Positions 8,214-15,913 of a stretch of DNA of 64,000 bases are shown here, in pieces (positions within the stretch are counted from its first letter, which is position 1; each line of letters opens with the position of its first letter). The DNA comes from Mycobacterium heidelbergense (GTDB taxonomy: Bacteria > Actinomycetota > Actinomycetes > Mycobacteriales > Mycobacteriaceae). Where the stretch lies: contig NZ_AP022615.1 in the NCBI RefSeq assembly GCF_010730745.1, forward strand, positions 186,001 to 250,000, given 5' to 3'. The notes beneath the pieces were generated by a model. The model saw only the letters and a list, made by a program, of their open reading frames with translations. It was not told the DNA's origin and did no database searches. The position numbers and the translations under genes are program-made.

Positions 8214-10100
8214 CTAGCCGGCCGGTCCGCTGTGAACGTGGCCGGCGGTCCCCAGCCGCAGGGCTTCGGGGTCAAACCATTCACCCACACCGTATGCACC
8301 GCGATGGCTCGCGGTCATGCCGTCGTGTTGCAGGGCATCGCCATGGCTGGAGACCACGTCGGAGATGCTGAACAACGACTCCGAGCCCTTGTCGAAGTAG
8401 TGGGAGTGGTCGTAGATGGGATTCGCGGTGTACTCGGGGTTTTCGGCCCTGAACCGGGTGGAGCCGTAGCCCTCCACGGCGGGGTCGTCGCCGAGCCCCG
8501 CGAGGCTCGGACCGATCAGGCCGGGCCCCCTCACCTGACCGGGTGACCAGGTGACCGCGTCACCCGAGGCCGCCCCGACGAAAAGGTGCCCACCGGGCGA
8601 CAGATGGAAGTCGGCCGCCGAATGCGCCAAATCGGTGCCCGGCGAGCCGACCAGCACCACGTCGTCGGTGCGCATCCCATACGCCGCCGACGCGTCCGAC
8701 ACGACGGTCGATCCGTAGGAGTGGCCGACCACCGTCATGTGCGTCGGGGCGCCGTCGTGGGTGACCGCCAACGCGTTCACGTCGGCGGCCAACAACTGGC
8801 CACCGGTGCGCGCCATGTTCGGCTCCCACAGGCCCGGGTCGTGCCAGGTGTTGGGGGCGTCGTAGCCCACCCACATCACCACCGCGGTCTCCTTGCCCCA
8901 ATCGGCGCGGGCGGACTCCTCGTACAGGCGCACGCCGTCGGGGTTGGCCAGCGTGCCCTCCCGCACGCCCGACCCCAGCCCCTTCACCAGCACCGCGGTG
9001 TTGGCCGCCGTGTCGGGGTTACCGATCGCGATGGCCGCGGCCCCCTCGCCGCCGAACGCCTCGGGCTCGTACCTCAGCAAAAACACGGGCGGGTGGTTGT
9101 CAGGCCACTTGTCGACGGCCTGCGCGGACTTGGCCAGGCCGTCCCGGGCGCGGCAGGCGTTGGTGTAGCGGGTGACCGCCGAGGCGGACAGCCCGTACTT
9201 GCCGGGATCGCTCAGCACGTCGTTGACGGACACGCCGCTCCGCTGGGCGAGGTCCTCCACGCGATGAAGGTCGTCGTTCATCACGGCCCTGTTGACCTCG
9301 CCGCGAGCGTCGACCGGAATGCCGTTGAGGTTCCCCAACTCCGGGGGATGGCTGGCGATCAGTTGCCGTTGTTGCTCCGGGCTCAGCGTCTTCCACCACC
9401 GGTTGACGTCCTCAGTGCTGGCCCCCGGCGACGGAAGCTGAACCGGCTCTTGGGGTTTCGGCGGCGATTCCGGCGCGTCCAGCGCCTGGATGGCCGCCGG
9501 GTCGTAGCCGTCGGTGCGCAGCGTGGTCAGCGACGTGTTCAGGTAGCCGGAGTAGCCGGCGCGTATCGACCGCAGCTGGCCCAGCGCTGATTTGGCGTCC
9601 CGGATGGCGTCGTCTTCGCAGGTCCGGATGAGCGCGTCGAGCGCCGATCTGTCGTCCGCGCCGAGGTGGCCGTTCTTCTCCAGTTGCACCGCCTGGCCGA
9701 TTTCGTTGTCGAGTTGCTGCAGTTGACTTTCCAGGGTCGAGATCAGCCCCGCGCCGGTGCGTTGCGCCTCCGCCAGGGCGGCCGCGATGTTCTCCAGGTC
9801 GACGCCGATCTTGGGCAGCTGCAACGACTGCGCGCCCAGCGCTTGGGTCGTCCGCCGCACTTCGGCGGAGTCATTGATCGGGTGCTCGCCGTTCTCGTGA
9901 TTCCACGACGCCGCAAAGCGGCGACGGGCCTCCTCGAAGGCCGCGCCGGACTCGGCGGTGCAGCGACCCGCGGCATGAAATGCCTCGGCGAGATCGGAAA
10001 TCTGCGCCGGGCGTCCGGATTGCAGGCTTTCGTTGATCGCCCAGGGGTCGCCGCCGGCTTCGGCGATCAGCGCCGGGATGCTTATGTAGCGCAGCTGCAT
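8214..10100 (-). CDS. DUF1023 alpha/beta hydrolase with helical WXG-like N-terminus
   Basis: A 628-residue protein. Residues 1-200 are rich in predicted helices (FEEARRRFAASWNHENG; IAAALAEAQRTGAGLISTLESQLQQLDNEIGQ) resembling the WXG100/ESX-type domains found in this actinobacterial family. The C-terminal part is an alpha/beta hydrolase: MTVVGHSYGSTVVSDA gives nucleophile Ser461 in GxSxG, preceded by AVVMWVGYDAPN and followed by GSPGTDLAHSAADF. No signal peptide is visible; export through a type VII system is plausible but unproven. ATG at 10100 begins MQLRYISIP. It is followed by a lipoprotein gene. Substrate unknown. Confidence 0.84.
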   Translation of the reverse strand: MQLRYISIPALIAEAGGDPWAINESLQSGRPAQISDLAEAFHAAGRCTAESGAAFEEARRRFAASWNHENGEHPINDSAEVRRTTQALGAQSLQLPKIGVDLENIAAALAEAQRTGAGLISTLESQLQQLDNEIGQAVQLEKNGHLGADDRSALDALIRTCEDDAIRDAKSALGQLRSIRAGYSGYLNTSLTTLRTDGYDPAAIQALDAPESPPKPQEPVQLPSPGASTEDVNRWWKTLSPEQQRQLIASHPPELGNLNGIPVDARGEVNRAVMNDDLHRVEDLAQRSGVSVNDVLSDPGKYGLSASAVTRYTNACRARDGLAKSAQAVDKWPDNHPPVFLLRYEPEAFGGEGAAAIAIGNPDTAANTAVLVKGLGSGVREGTLANPDGVRLYEESARADWGKETAVVMWVGYDAPNTWHDPGLWEPNMARTGGQLLAADVNALAVTHDGAPTHMTVVGHSYGSTVVSDASAAYGMRTDDVVLVGSPGTDLAHSAADFHLSPGGHLFVGAASGDAVTWSPGQVRGPGLIGPSLAGLGDDPAVEGYGSTRFRAENPEYTANPIYDHSHYFDKGSESLFSISDVVSSHGDALQHDGMTASHRGAYGVGEWFDPEALRLGTAGHVHSGPAG

Positions 10101-10560
10101 CGCTTCGCCCGCGGCCTCGCGCCGACGCGCCCAGGGGCCAGCAATGCAATATCGGCGAGCATCGCTACCCCTTCCCCAAGGCCAGTGATAACGCTACTAC
10201 CGCGTATCTCGGCACACAGCTCAGAGGCGACCGCAAAGAAGGCTATTGCCGCTGCGAAGTGATCCTGTCGGTGCGGTAACCGGAAAAGATTGCGGGACAA
10301 ACCCGTTCGCGCTGGCCAGGCAGGACCAGCTGGACCAGCAAGCGGTCGTTGAGTCGCCGGTTCTGAGACTGACGGCGGACCGATTCGACGCGAACCGCGG
10401 GCCCGACACGGTGCACCATCGGGCTGTCACGTATAACGATGACCCGACGGGGCGCCGTGCTCACGGCTCGCCTAACAGCCGGTACGCTGCGTCCGCCACA
10501 CGACGGCCAGCCCCAAGCAGCGGTGGTCACCTGGCCGAGCAGCTACAAGCCGGACGATGG
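10101..10560. other. Intergenic stretch without a supported gene
   Basis: I see no convincing coding region. A 72-codon minus-strand frame (10300-10082) overlaps the hydrolase start but has no family resemblance. The stretch divides the minus-strand hydrolase/lipoprotein unit from the plus-strand ATPase gene and leads into the tandem repeats beginning at 10561. Confidence 0.5.
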
Positions 10561-10670
10561 TCGGCAACTCAGGATCACGGTAGTGATAAGACAAGATCCA
10601 TTTGCCGACAAAACAGGATAAGTAGACCGACAAATCAGGATTATATGATCGACAAAACAGGAGTACCATC
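10561..10670 (+). repeat. Five tandem 22-bp direct repeats (iteron-like) before the ATPase gene
   Basis: Repeats begin at 10561, 10583, 10605, 10627 and 10649, each exactly 22 bp apart. The shared core is YCGACAAAACAGGAT, near-perfect in the last three copies and degenerate in the first two. Spacing of two helical turns puts every core on the same face of the DNA. The array is AT-richer than its surroundings and ends 9 bp before the ATPase start. It may be an operator for cooperative binding, possibly by the winged-helix part of the ATPase itself; a plasmid-type origin is less likely. Confidence 0.8.
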
Positions 10671-10679
10671 TCGACCGTG

Positions 10680-11966
10680 ATGTTAGATGGTGCTGGTCAC
10701 GAGCTGATTGAGCGGCACATGTTAGAACAGTTGCGGGAGGTTGCAGAGTACACCCGTGTCGTACTCATCAATGGTCCACGGCAGGCTGGTAAGACGACAC
10801 TGCTCGAACAGCTACACGCCGAGCTAGATGGGTGGCTGCGTTCGTTGGATGTTGACGTCGAGCGCGCGTCCGCGCGAGCCGATCCCGAGGGGTATGTCAT
10901 GTCCGCGCCGCGCCCGACGTTCCTGGACGAGGTCCAGCGCGCCGGGGATCCGTTGATCCTGGCGATCAAGATGGTGACCGATCGTGACCGCCAGCCCGGA
11001 CAGTTCTTTCTGTCGGGGTCGACCCGATTCCTGACGGTACCGACATTGTCGGAGTCACTAGCCGGGCGGGTCGCAATCCTTGACCTGTGGCCGCTGTCTG
11101 TTGCCGAGCGAGCAGGTGTTCGGCCGGAGATCATTGCGCAACTGCTCACCGAACCCCAAGCGGTCCTGGGCATCGAGGCCGCGCCCGTCACGCGGCATGA
11201 GTATCTGCAGCTGGCCTGCACCGGTGGCTTTCCGGAAGTGGTACAGCGGCCCGCGGGTCGCGCTCGCAGCCGGTGGTTCTCGGACTATCTACGCACGGTG
11301 ACGCAGCGCGACGTGCGTGAGCTGAAGCAAATCGAGCATCTGGAGCGCCTGCCTCGGTTCATGCGCTACCTCGCCGCTATCACCGCGCAGGAGTTGAACG
11401 TAGCCGAAGCGGCGCGGGTCATGGGGGTCGACGCGGGGACGATCCGCTCGGATCTCGCGTTGTTCGAGACGGTCTATTTGGTGCATCGCCTGACGGCCTG
11501 GTCTCAGAATCTGACCGCGAAGATCAAAAAGCGGTCCAAGATCCACGTCGTCGACAGTGGTTTCGCGGCCTGGTTACGCGGGCAAAGCGTCGACTCTCTG
11601 GCCAGGCCAACCGCGGAGGGCGCGGGCCCGATCATGGAAACGTTCGTGATCAACGAGCTGATGAAGCTACGTGCGGCGGCCGATATCGAGGTTGACTTGT
11701 ATCACTTTCGCGACCGAGACGGACGAGAAATCGACTGCATCCTCCAGACACCAGACGGTCGCGTCGTGGGTGTCGAGGTCAAAGCCTCGGCAACAGTGAA
11801 CATCCACGACTTCCGACACCTGTCATTCGCGCGCGATCGACTCGGCGACCAGTTCATCACCGGCGTTGTCTTCTACACCGGTACCCGCGCACTGCCGTTC
11901 GGCGACCGGTTAATGGCCCTACCCATCAACCTTCTCTGGAACGGACAACCCGTCTCTGGCCTGTAG
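10680..11966 (+). CDS. AAA ATPase with DUF4143 C-terminal domain
   Basis: A 428-residue protein. Walker A is GPRQAGKTT (residues 32-40), Walker B is TFLDEV (Asp83-Glu84), and LSGSTRFL is a sensor-like segment. The middle has a winged-helix-like segment AARVMGVDAGTIRSDLALFETVYLVHRL. The DUF4143 end contains FRDRDGREIDCIL and VVGVEVKAS, an Asp/Glu-x-Lys arrangement typical of PD-(D/E)XK folds. Such ATPases are common accessory genes of unknown role. ATG at 10680 follows an in-frame GTG at 10677. Codon use is less GC-biased than in its neighbours, and five 22-bp repeats precede it, consistent with horizontal acquisition. Confidence 0.88.
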   Translation: MLDGAGHELIERHMLEQLREVAEYTRVVLINGPRQAGKTTLLEQLHAELDGWLRSLDVDVERASARADPEGYVMSAPRPTFLDEVQRAGDPLILAIKMVTDRDRQPGQFFLSGSTRFLTVPTLSESLAGRVAILDLWPLSVAERAGVRPEIIAQLLTEPQAVLGIEAAPVTRHEYLQLACTGGFPEVVQRPAGRARSRWFSDYLRTVTQRDVRELKQIEHLERLPRFMRYLAAITAQELNVAEAARVMGVDAGTIRSDLALFETVYLVHRLTAWSQNLTAKIKKRSKIHVVDSGFAAWLRGQSVDSLARPTAEGAGPIMETFVINELMKLRAAADIEVDLYHFRDRDGREIDCILQTPDGRVVGVEVKASATVNIHDFRHLSFARDRLGDQFITGVVFYTGTRALPFGDRLMALPINLLWNGQPVSGL

Positions 11967-12173
11967 TCGCATACCCAATTGCCTTACGGCAAAGGCAGGT
12001 TGGAACGTCCGCCACCAAATGTCGCGGGGTAAGGGTCCACGGATCGGAGTCGGACAGCGACTCGCGGACATGATCGGTCCCCACCTTGCCGAGGTTCCAG
12101 TAACGTCGTAGCCACTTCGCCGCGTCGTGATCGTCGCTGCCGCTTGCCGGCCACCACAATCCTGGGATCGAAC

Positions 12174-12523
12174 ATGCAGCCGCGCCGCCATCGAATGCGC
12201 AAGCCGGCCCGCCCTGACTCCGCGCGACAGTGGGTTCGCTCCGGAGCCCGGGCCGCCGTGCGGGCGTATGCCAAGCGGTATGGCGTCGACCGCTACACCG
12301 CGCACGACGAACTCACCGCAATCGGGTTTCCACTGCCGGCCAGCGCGGGGAAATGGGCGCAGCGACCACCACCCCCTGTGCCGCGCAAACGTCCCCGGCG
12401 CGCTGATGAGGTCGACGACGCTACCCTGACTGGGTCTGGGTGGGTGACCGTCGGATGTTTGTCGTCGGCCGTTGGTTGAGCTCCTGCGGCCCGCGTATCT
12501 CGCACTTGGGTGCGGCGATCTAG
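12174..12523 (+). pseudogene. Frameshifted small HTH-like protein
   Basis: The frame from ATG 12174 reads SARQWVRSGARAAVRAYAKRYG, then VDRYTAHDELTAIGFPLP and a basic proline-rich linker. After ADEVDDA it runs out of frame near 12420. A second frame then continues sensibly as YPDWVWVGDRRMFVVGRW to TAG at 12521-12523. Joined, the two pieces resemble small actinobacterial proteins I recall with an HTH-like AYAxRYGVDRYTA core and a WxxVGxRRMFVVG tail. A single 1-bp loss or 2-bp gain near 12420 explains the break. Function unknown; it may be a remnant of the same accessory insertion as the ATPase. Confidence 0.5.
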
Positions 12524-12735
12524 AAGAATACGCTGCACGCCAAGACCTGACTCGACGTTTCTGGTCCTCCGCACCGGTGGGCCGCATGTCGGGTGCAGTG
12601 CGGTTCCTCCGAAGGACCTTCCGCCAGCCGAGCGGAAGATCGAGCTGCGGCGGATTTTTAGCGGATTAATGCAATCGCCAGCGATGGCCGGCCCCGCCAA
12701 AGTTACTGACCTGCGCGTGACGTGCAAGGTGTCGG

Positions 12736-12807
12736 TGGTCCCGGCTGGGATCGAACCAGCGACCTTCCGCGTGTGAAGCGGACGCTCTTCCACTGAGCCA
12801 CGGGACC
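12736..12807 (-). tRNA. tRNA-Val (anticodon CAC)
   Basis: On the minus strand a 7-bp acceptor stem GGTCCCG/CGGGACC encloses a D-arm (GGCTCAGTGG), an anticodon arm TCCGC-TTCACAC-GCGGA with anticodon CAC, and a T-arm with GGTTCGATCCC. The discriminator is A and the CCA end is not encoded. The cloverleaf is complete at 72 nt. It is transcribed away from the three plus-strand tRNA genes. Confidence 0.95.
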
Positions 12808-12987
12808 GGCGCCGAGAGGCGAACGAGGTCGAAGACTAGCACGAGGCGGGCGTCCCAGGACGGGCCGCATGCGCCGCAACAGGGCACGCGCTAGCCTAGA
12901 GCCGCAACTCATCAAGAGATTTGTGCGCGCCCGTTCACGTGGACTATCGTCGTCCTTCGCACCGGGCGACGATCTCGTCCGTTGCGC

Positions 12988-13060
12988 GCGGATGTAGCGC
13001 AGTTGGTAGCGCATCACCTTGCCAAGGTGAGGGTCGCGGGTTCGAATCCCGTCATCCGCT
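12988..13060 (+). tRNA. tRNA-Gly (anticodon GCC)
   Basis: Acceptor stem GCGGATG/CATCCGC, D-arm with GCGCAGTTGGTAGCGC, anticodon arm TCACC-TTGCCAA-GGTGA with anticodon GCC, and T-loop GGTTCGAATCC. The 73-nt cloverleaf is complete with discriminator T; CCA is not encoded. First of a three-tRNA plus-strand cluster. Confidence 0.96.
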
Positions 13061-13088
13061 CGAAGGTGCAAGTGGCATCAATCCCAGC

Positions 13089-13162
13089 GGTGGAGTGGCC
13101 GAGTGGTGAGGCAACGGCCTGCAAAGCCGTGCACACGGGTTCGATTCCCGTCTCCACCTCCA
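13089..13162 (+). tRNA. tRNA-Cys (anticodon GCA), CCA encoded
   Basis: Acceptor stem GGTGGAG/CTCCACC, anticodon arm ACGGC-CTGCAAA-GCCGT with anticodon GCA, T-arm with GGGTTCGATTCCC. The discriminator T at 13159 is followed directly by CCA, so the 3' end is encoded here, unlike in the other three tRNA genes. Second gene of the cluster, 28 bp after tRNA-Gly. Confidence 0.95.
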
Positions 13163-13176
13163 GTTTTGAACCCCCA

Positions 13177-13248
13177 GCGCGATTAGCTCAGCGGGAGAGC
13201 GCTTCCCTGACACGGAAGAGGTCACTGGTTCAATCCCAGTATCGCGCA
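13177..13248 (+). tRNA. tRNA-Val (anticodon GAC)
   Basis: Acceptor stem GCGCGAT/ATCGCGC, D-arm TAGCTCAGCGGGAGA, anticodon arm CTTCC-CTGACAC-GGAAG with anticodon GAC, T-arm with GGTTCAATCCC. 72 nt with discriminator A; CCA not encoded. Last of the cluster, 14 bp after tRNA-Cys. In H37Rv a tRNA-Val gene is the attachment site of the phiRv2 prophage; here no integrase or repeated tRNA end follows. Confidence 0.96.
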
Positions 13249-13352
13249 CTGCATTTCTGCCTCCACAGGGAGGCGCTGCCCATCCAAGCAAGCACACCAC
13301 GAGGGCGGCGGCATTTGCTGCCGCATGAACAGGCCCGGCTGCCTCCATCACA

Positions 13353-14528
13353 TTAGCCGCGGGCCGCCGCGTCTTCCAGGAGATCGGCTGCCTTGGCGAG
13401 GCTTTCGGCGGATTTGGTCATTCGCGCGGCAACCTCACGGGCCGAAGCGACGCACCGCGGAGCCAGGACGGAGCCCAGGTCCGCGGCCAGCGATTCCGGG
13501 GTGGTCGCCACCAACTGACGCCCGAAGCCGACTCCCAGCCGCTCGACGGCGGCCGCCCACATCGGCTGATCGAGCCAGAGCCAAAGGACCAGCGTGGGGA
13601 TCCCCGCCCGCAGGCCCGCGGCAGTCGCGCCCGCTCCCCCGTGGTGGACCACAGCGCGGCACGCGGGAAGGACCGCGGCATGGTTCACCGCCTCCACGAC
13701 CTTGACGTGGTCGAGATGCGGAATCGTGGTGAAATCATTGGGACCGCTGCACACCAGCGCCCGCACGCCCAACTGCGCACAGGCCGCTCCGATCATGGCG
13801 ACCGTGTCAGCGGGAGACGAGATCGGTGTGCTGCCCAGGCCGAAGCAGATCGGCGGCTCCCCCGCGGCGATCCACGACAACACCTCGTCGTCGACACCCG
13901 TGGGCGACTCGAGCGTCAGCGCGCCGACGAAGGGCCGTCGGCCATTCGATTCCACCCAGTGGCCGGCCGGCCCGGGCAAGCAGATCTCGTCGTAGGCCTG
14001 AATCTCCAACGCGCCCGGTTGCGACGAGGACTCGGCCGCCTCCGGCAAACCGAGCGCACGGCGCTGGGCGTTGGCGACCCCCGCTGTCGTCGCCGAATAG
14101 AGCAGCCCGGTCGACAGGATCCGCGCCGGGAAGAAGTGCAGAGCGGCCAGCGGAATGCCGTGATACTCCGCGACATTGGCGGCGAGCTTCTGCTCGTTGA
14201 TGCCCGCCACGAGCAGGTCGGCACCCTGTGCCAGCGACGTCAGCGTGGCGCTTTTGTCCATCCAGGTCCGGGTCAGATGCTCCACGGCTTCGGGCAACGC
14301 GCCGATCGGGTTTCGAACGTTGCGAACGAATTCCTGGGCCGCGTCTATCCGCTCCCGCGTGTCCGGTCCGTAGGCGACCGCGGCAAGCCCGGCCGACTCG
14401 ACGAAACCGAGCTTGTCGGGCGGGACCGCCATGCGCACGTCGTGGCCCCGGCGCCGCAGCTCCCGGCCCACAGCGGCGCACGGCTCGACATCGCCCCGAC
14501 TTCCGTAGCCGGCCAGGACGAATTTCAT
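13353..14528 (-). CDS. UGT/MGT-type glycosyltransferase (GT1-like)
   Basis: A 391-residue GT-B fold glycosyltransferase. The N-terminus is MKFVLAGYGSRGDVEPCAAVGREL with the conserved GSRGDVxP loop. The donor-binding C-terminal domain has VHHGGAGATAAGLRAGIPTLVLWLWLDQPMWAAAV, matching the HHGGAGT/DQ motif of macrolide, glycopeptide and glycopeptidolipid glycosyltransferases. In mycobacteria this group decorates cell-surface glycolipids. The start ATG overlaps the stop of the upstream CtaG-like gene (ATGA). The sugar and acceptor cannot be told from sequence. Confidence 0.88.
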   Translation of the reverse strand: MKFVLAGYGSRGDVEPCAAVGRELRRRGHDVRMAVPPDKLGFVESAGLAAVAYGPDTRERIDAAQEFVRNVRNPIGALPEAVEHLTRTWMDKSATLTSLAQGADLLVAGINEQKLAANVAEYHGIPLAALHFFPARILSTGLLYSATTAGVANAQRRALGLPEAAESSSQPGALEIQAYDEICLPGPAGHWVESNGRRPFVGALTLESPTGVDDEVLSWIAAGEPPICFGLGSTPISSPADTVAMIGAACAQLGVRALVCSGPNDFTTIPHLDHVKVVEAVNHAAVLPACRAVVHHGGAGATAAGLRAGIPTLVLWLWLDQPMWAAAVERLGVGFGRQLVATTPESLAADLGSVLAPRCVASAREVAARMTKSAESLAKAADLLEDAAARG

Positions 14529-15460
14529 CGGCGGAATCGCTCACGCAGTTGCGGGTCGGTCTCCCACCACAGTCCTGACGGCGCGGCGCTTTCACCCTCG
14601 GCCGCTTCCGCCGCGTCCAACTCGGCGTCGACCTGGACCGCCTGTGCCCTCTCGTCGCGGGACAGCGCCCGCATCAACAACAGCACGAACGGCCACCCGA
14701 CGACGTCCCCGAGGATCCATAGGACCCCGGCGCCGATCGTCTGATCGAGCCGCTGATCCGGGCCCCACGATCGGTGCAACGCCGCGTAATACGCGGCGCC
14801 TATCAACGAACCCTGCCAGATGACCAGCCACAGGACGCCGTCGCCGAGGGCCTCGGCGACGGTGATCAGCAGCGAGATCAGCTGCGGGTACTTGCGGGGA
14901 ACGGGGTCCGCTTGCAGCCGGGCGTAGAAATAGCCGAAACCCAGCGCTACCAACAGGATTCGAGTGGGCGCGCCGATCCATTCGCTGTCCAGGGACGCGG
15001 TGTACCAGGGCGTCAGGTAGAGCAGCCACGGCGTGCCGAGCATCGCCAGCGACGTGGTCGACGGGTGCGCGAACACCCGGGCGACCCGGGTCGCCAACAC
15101 CCGGTCGATGCGATCGCGCCCGGTGGGGCCCAGCGCGTCGCGGGCGGCGGTGAGCGGCCTGCCCTGCGCGAGGAAGAACGGCACGACGTACAGCAGCAGC
15201 AACACCTGCAGTGCCCGCACCCAAAACAGGGCGTAGGCGTACGCGCCGATCGCGCTTGCCGTGGCCAGGGCCCACACCGCGATGCCCACCGCGAAGCACC
15301 AGGCCTGCGCGGGTCCGACCGGTTGCTCGGCGTTTCGGCCGCGCCGGTAGCACCAGGCGTACGCGGCGGCCGCCAGCACGATCGCCGCCGCGGAGACCAG
15401 GTCCAGATGCCACGTCCGGACCGCGGCGGCCCCGGTCAGCGGTCCCGGATCGACGGGCAT
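14525..15460 (-). CDS. CtaG/Caa3-type cytochrome c oxidase assembly-like membrane protein
   Basis: A 311-residue integral membrane protein with about seven hydrophobic helices (LVSAAAIVLAAAAYAWCY; AWCFAVGIAVWALATASAIGAYA; ALQVLLLLYVVPFFLAQG; LISLLITVAEALGDGVLWLVI). The helix layout and the LLYVVPFFLAQGRPL segment fit the Caa3_CtaG family, linked to copper delivery or assembly of heme-copper oxidases. No oxidase subunit lies in the window. ATG at 15460; the 3' end overlaps the glycosyltransferase start by 4 bp. The charged C-terminal tail is probably cytoplasmic. Confidence 0.78.
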   Translation of the reverse strand: MPVDPGPLTGAAAVRTWHLDLVSAAAIVLAAAAYAWCYRRGRNAEQPVGPAQAWCFAVGIAVWALATASAIGAYAYALFWVRALQVLLLLYVVPFFLAQGRPLTAARDALGPTGRDRIDRVLATRVARVFAHPSTTSLAMLGTPWLLYLTPWYTASLDSEWIGAPTRILLVALGFGYFYARLQADPVPRKYPQLISLLITVAEALGDGVLWLVIWQGSLIGAAYYAALHRSWGPDQRLDQTIGAGVLWILGDVVGWPFVLLLMRALSRDERAQAVQVDAELDAAEAAEGESAAPSGLWWETDPQLRERFRR

Positions 15461-15469
15461 GACAAAGGC

Positions 15470-15802
15470 CTACGGGCCGGCGTCGGTCTTGACGCCGTGG
15501 GCCGACAGGGCCGTGGGGCAGTACACGTTGGCGGCAATCGCGGTGAACCTGGCGGCGTTGTCCCCGTGCAGTCCGGAGTTCTGGGCCTGGATCGTCTTGA
15601 CAACGTCCGCCATCTGCGTGCCCTGCCCCACCGCCTGGCACACCCATTTGCCGGCCGTGATGACCCTGCCCGCGTCGGGGTAGGTGATGCCGGCCGCCTG
15701 GAGCGACGCGAGGAATGCGTCGTCGTTGCTGTCGGCGCGCGCGGGCACCGCCATGCCGAGCAGGGCGGCAAGGCTGATCAGCGTCACGAGTGGCGGTTTC
15801 AC
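15470..15802 (-). CDS. DUF732 small secreted protein
   Basis: A 110-residue protein with a Sec signal peptide (VTLISLAALLGMAVPARADS, cleavage after about residue 24). The mature part is DDAFLASLQAAGITYPDAGRVITAGKWVCQAVGQG with two Cys that may form a disulfide, ending in LTAIAANVYCPTAL-like residues. This is the DUF732 pattern, common in mycobacteria and of unknown function. GTG at 15802 follows GGGAAG at good spacing. It lies 9 bp upstream of the CtaG-like gene, so it may head that operon. Confidence 0.85.
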   Translation of the reverse strand: MKPPLVTLISLAALLGMAVPARADSNDDAFLASLQAAGITYPDAGRVITAGKWVCQAVGQGTQMADVVKTIQAQNSGLHGDNAARFTAIAANVYCPTALSAHGVKTDAGP

Positions 15803-15865
15803 GGCTTCCCGATCGTCGCAGACCGGCGACCAGCCCGCATCCCCATAATGCGAGATGATGCGAGC

Positions 15866-15910
15866 GTCAACCAACGGTTGACAGCGTCTAATCGTCAACC
15901 TACCGTTGAC
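15866..15910 (+). promoter_or_regulatory. Two GTCAAC-N5-GTTGAC palindromes before clpC2
   Basis: Two identical-arm palindromes, GTCAAC-CAACG-GTTGAC at 15866-15882 and GTCAAC-CTACC-GTTGAC at 15894-15910, have starts 28 bp apart. The second ends 3 bp before the clpC2 ATG. Perfect dyads this close to a start codon suggest a repressor that blocks promoter or ribosome access. Because ClpC2 itself carries an HTH-like segment (residues 60-81), autoregulation is the simplest reading. Confidence 0.7.
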
Positions 15911-15913
15911 GGC

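Noticed and set aside
10082..10300. Small minus-strand gene upstream of the DUF1023 hydrolase
   Set aside because: Such operons can carry a small WXG-like gene here, but this frame has no matching pattern or ribosome site.
10561..10670. CRISPR array
   Set aside because: The repeats are contiguous 22-bp units without spacers, and no cas genes are present.
10561..10670. Plasmid replication origin
   Set aside because: Iterons alone are suggestive, but there is no Rep protein, partition gene or DnaA box, and the locus lies in chromosomal synteny.
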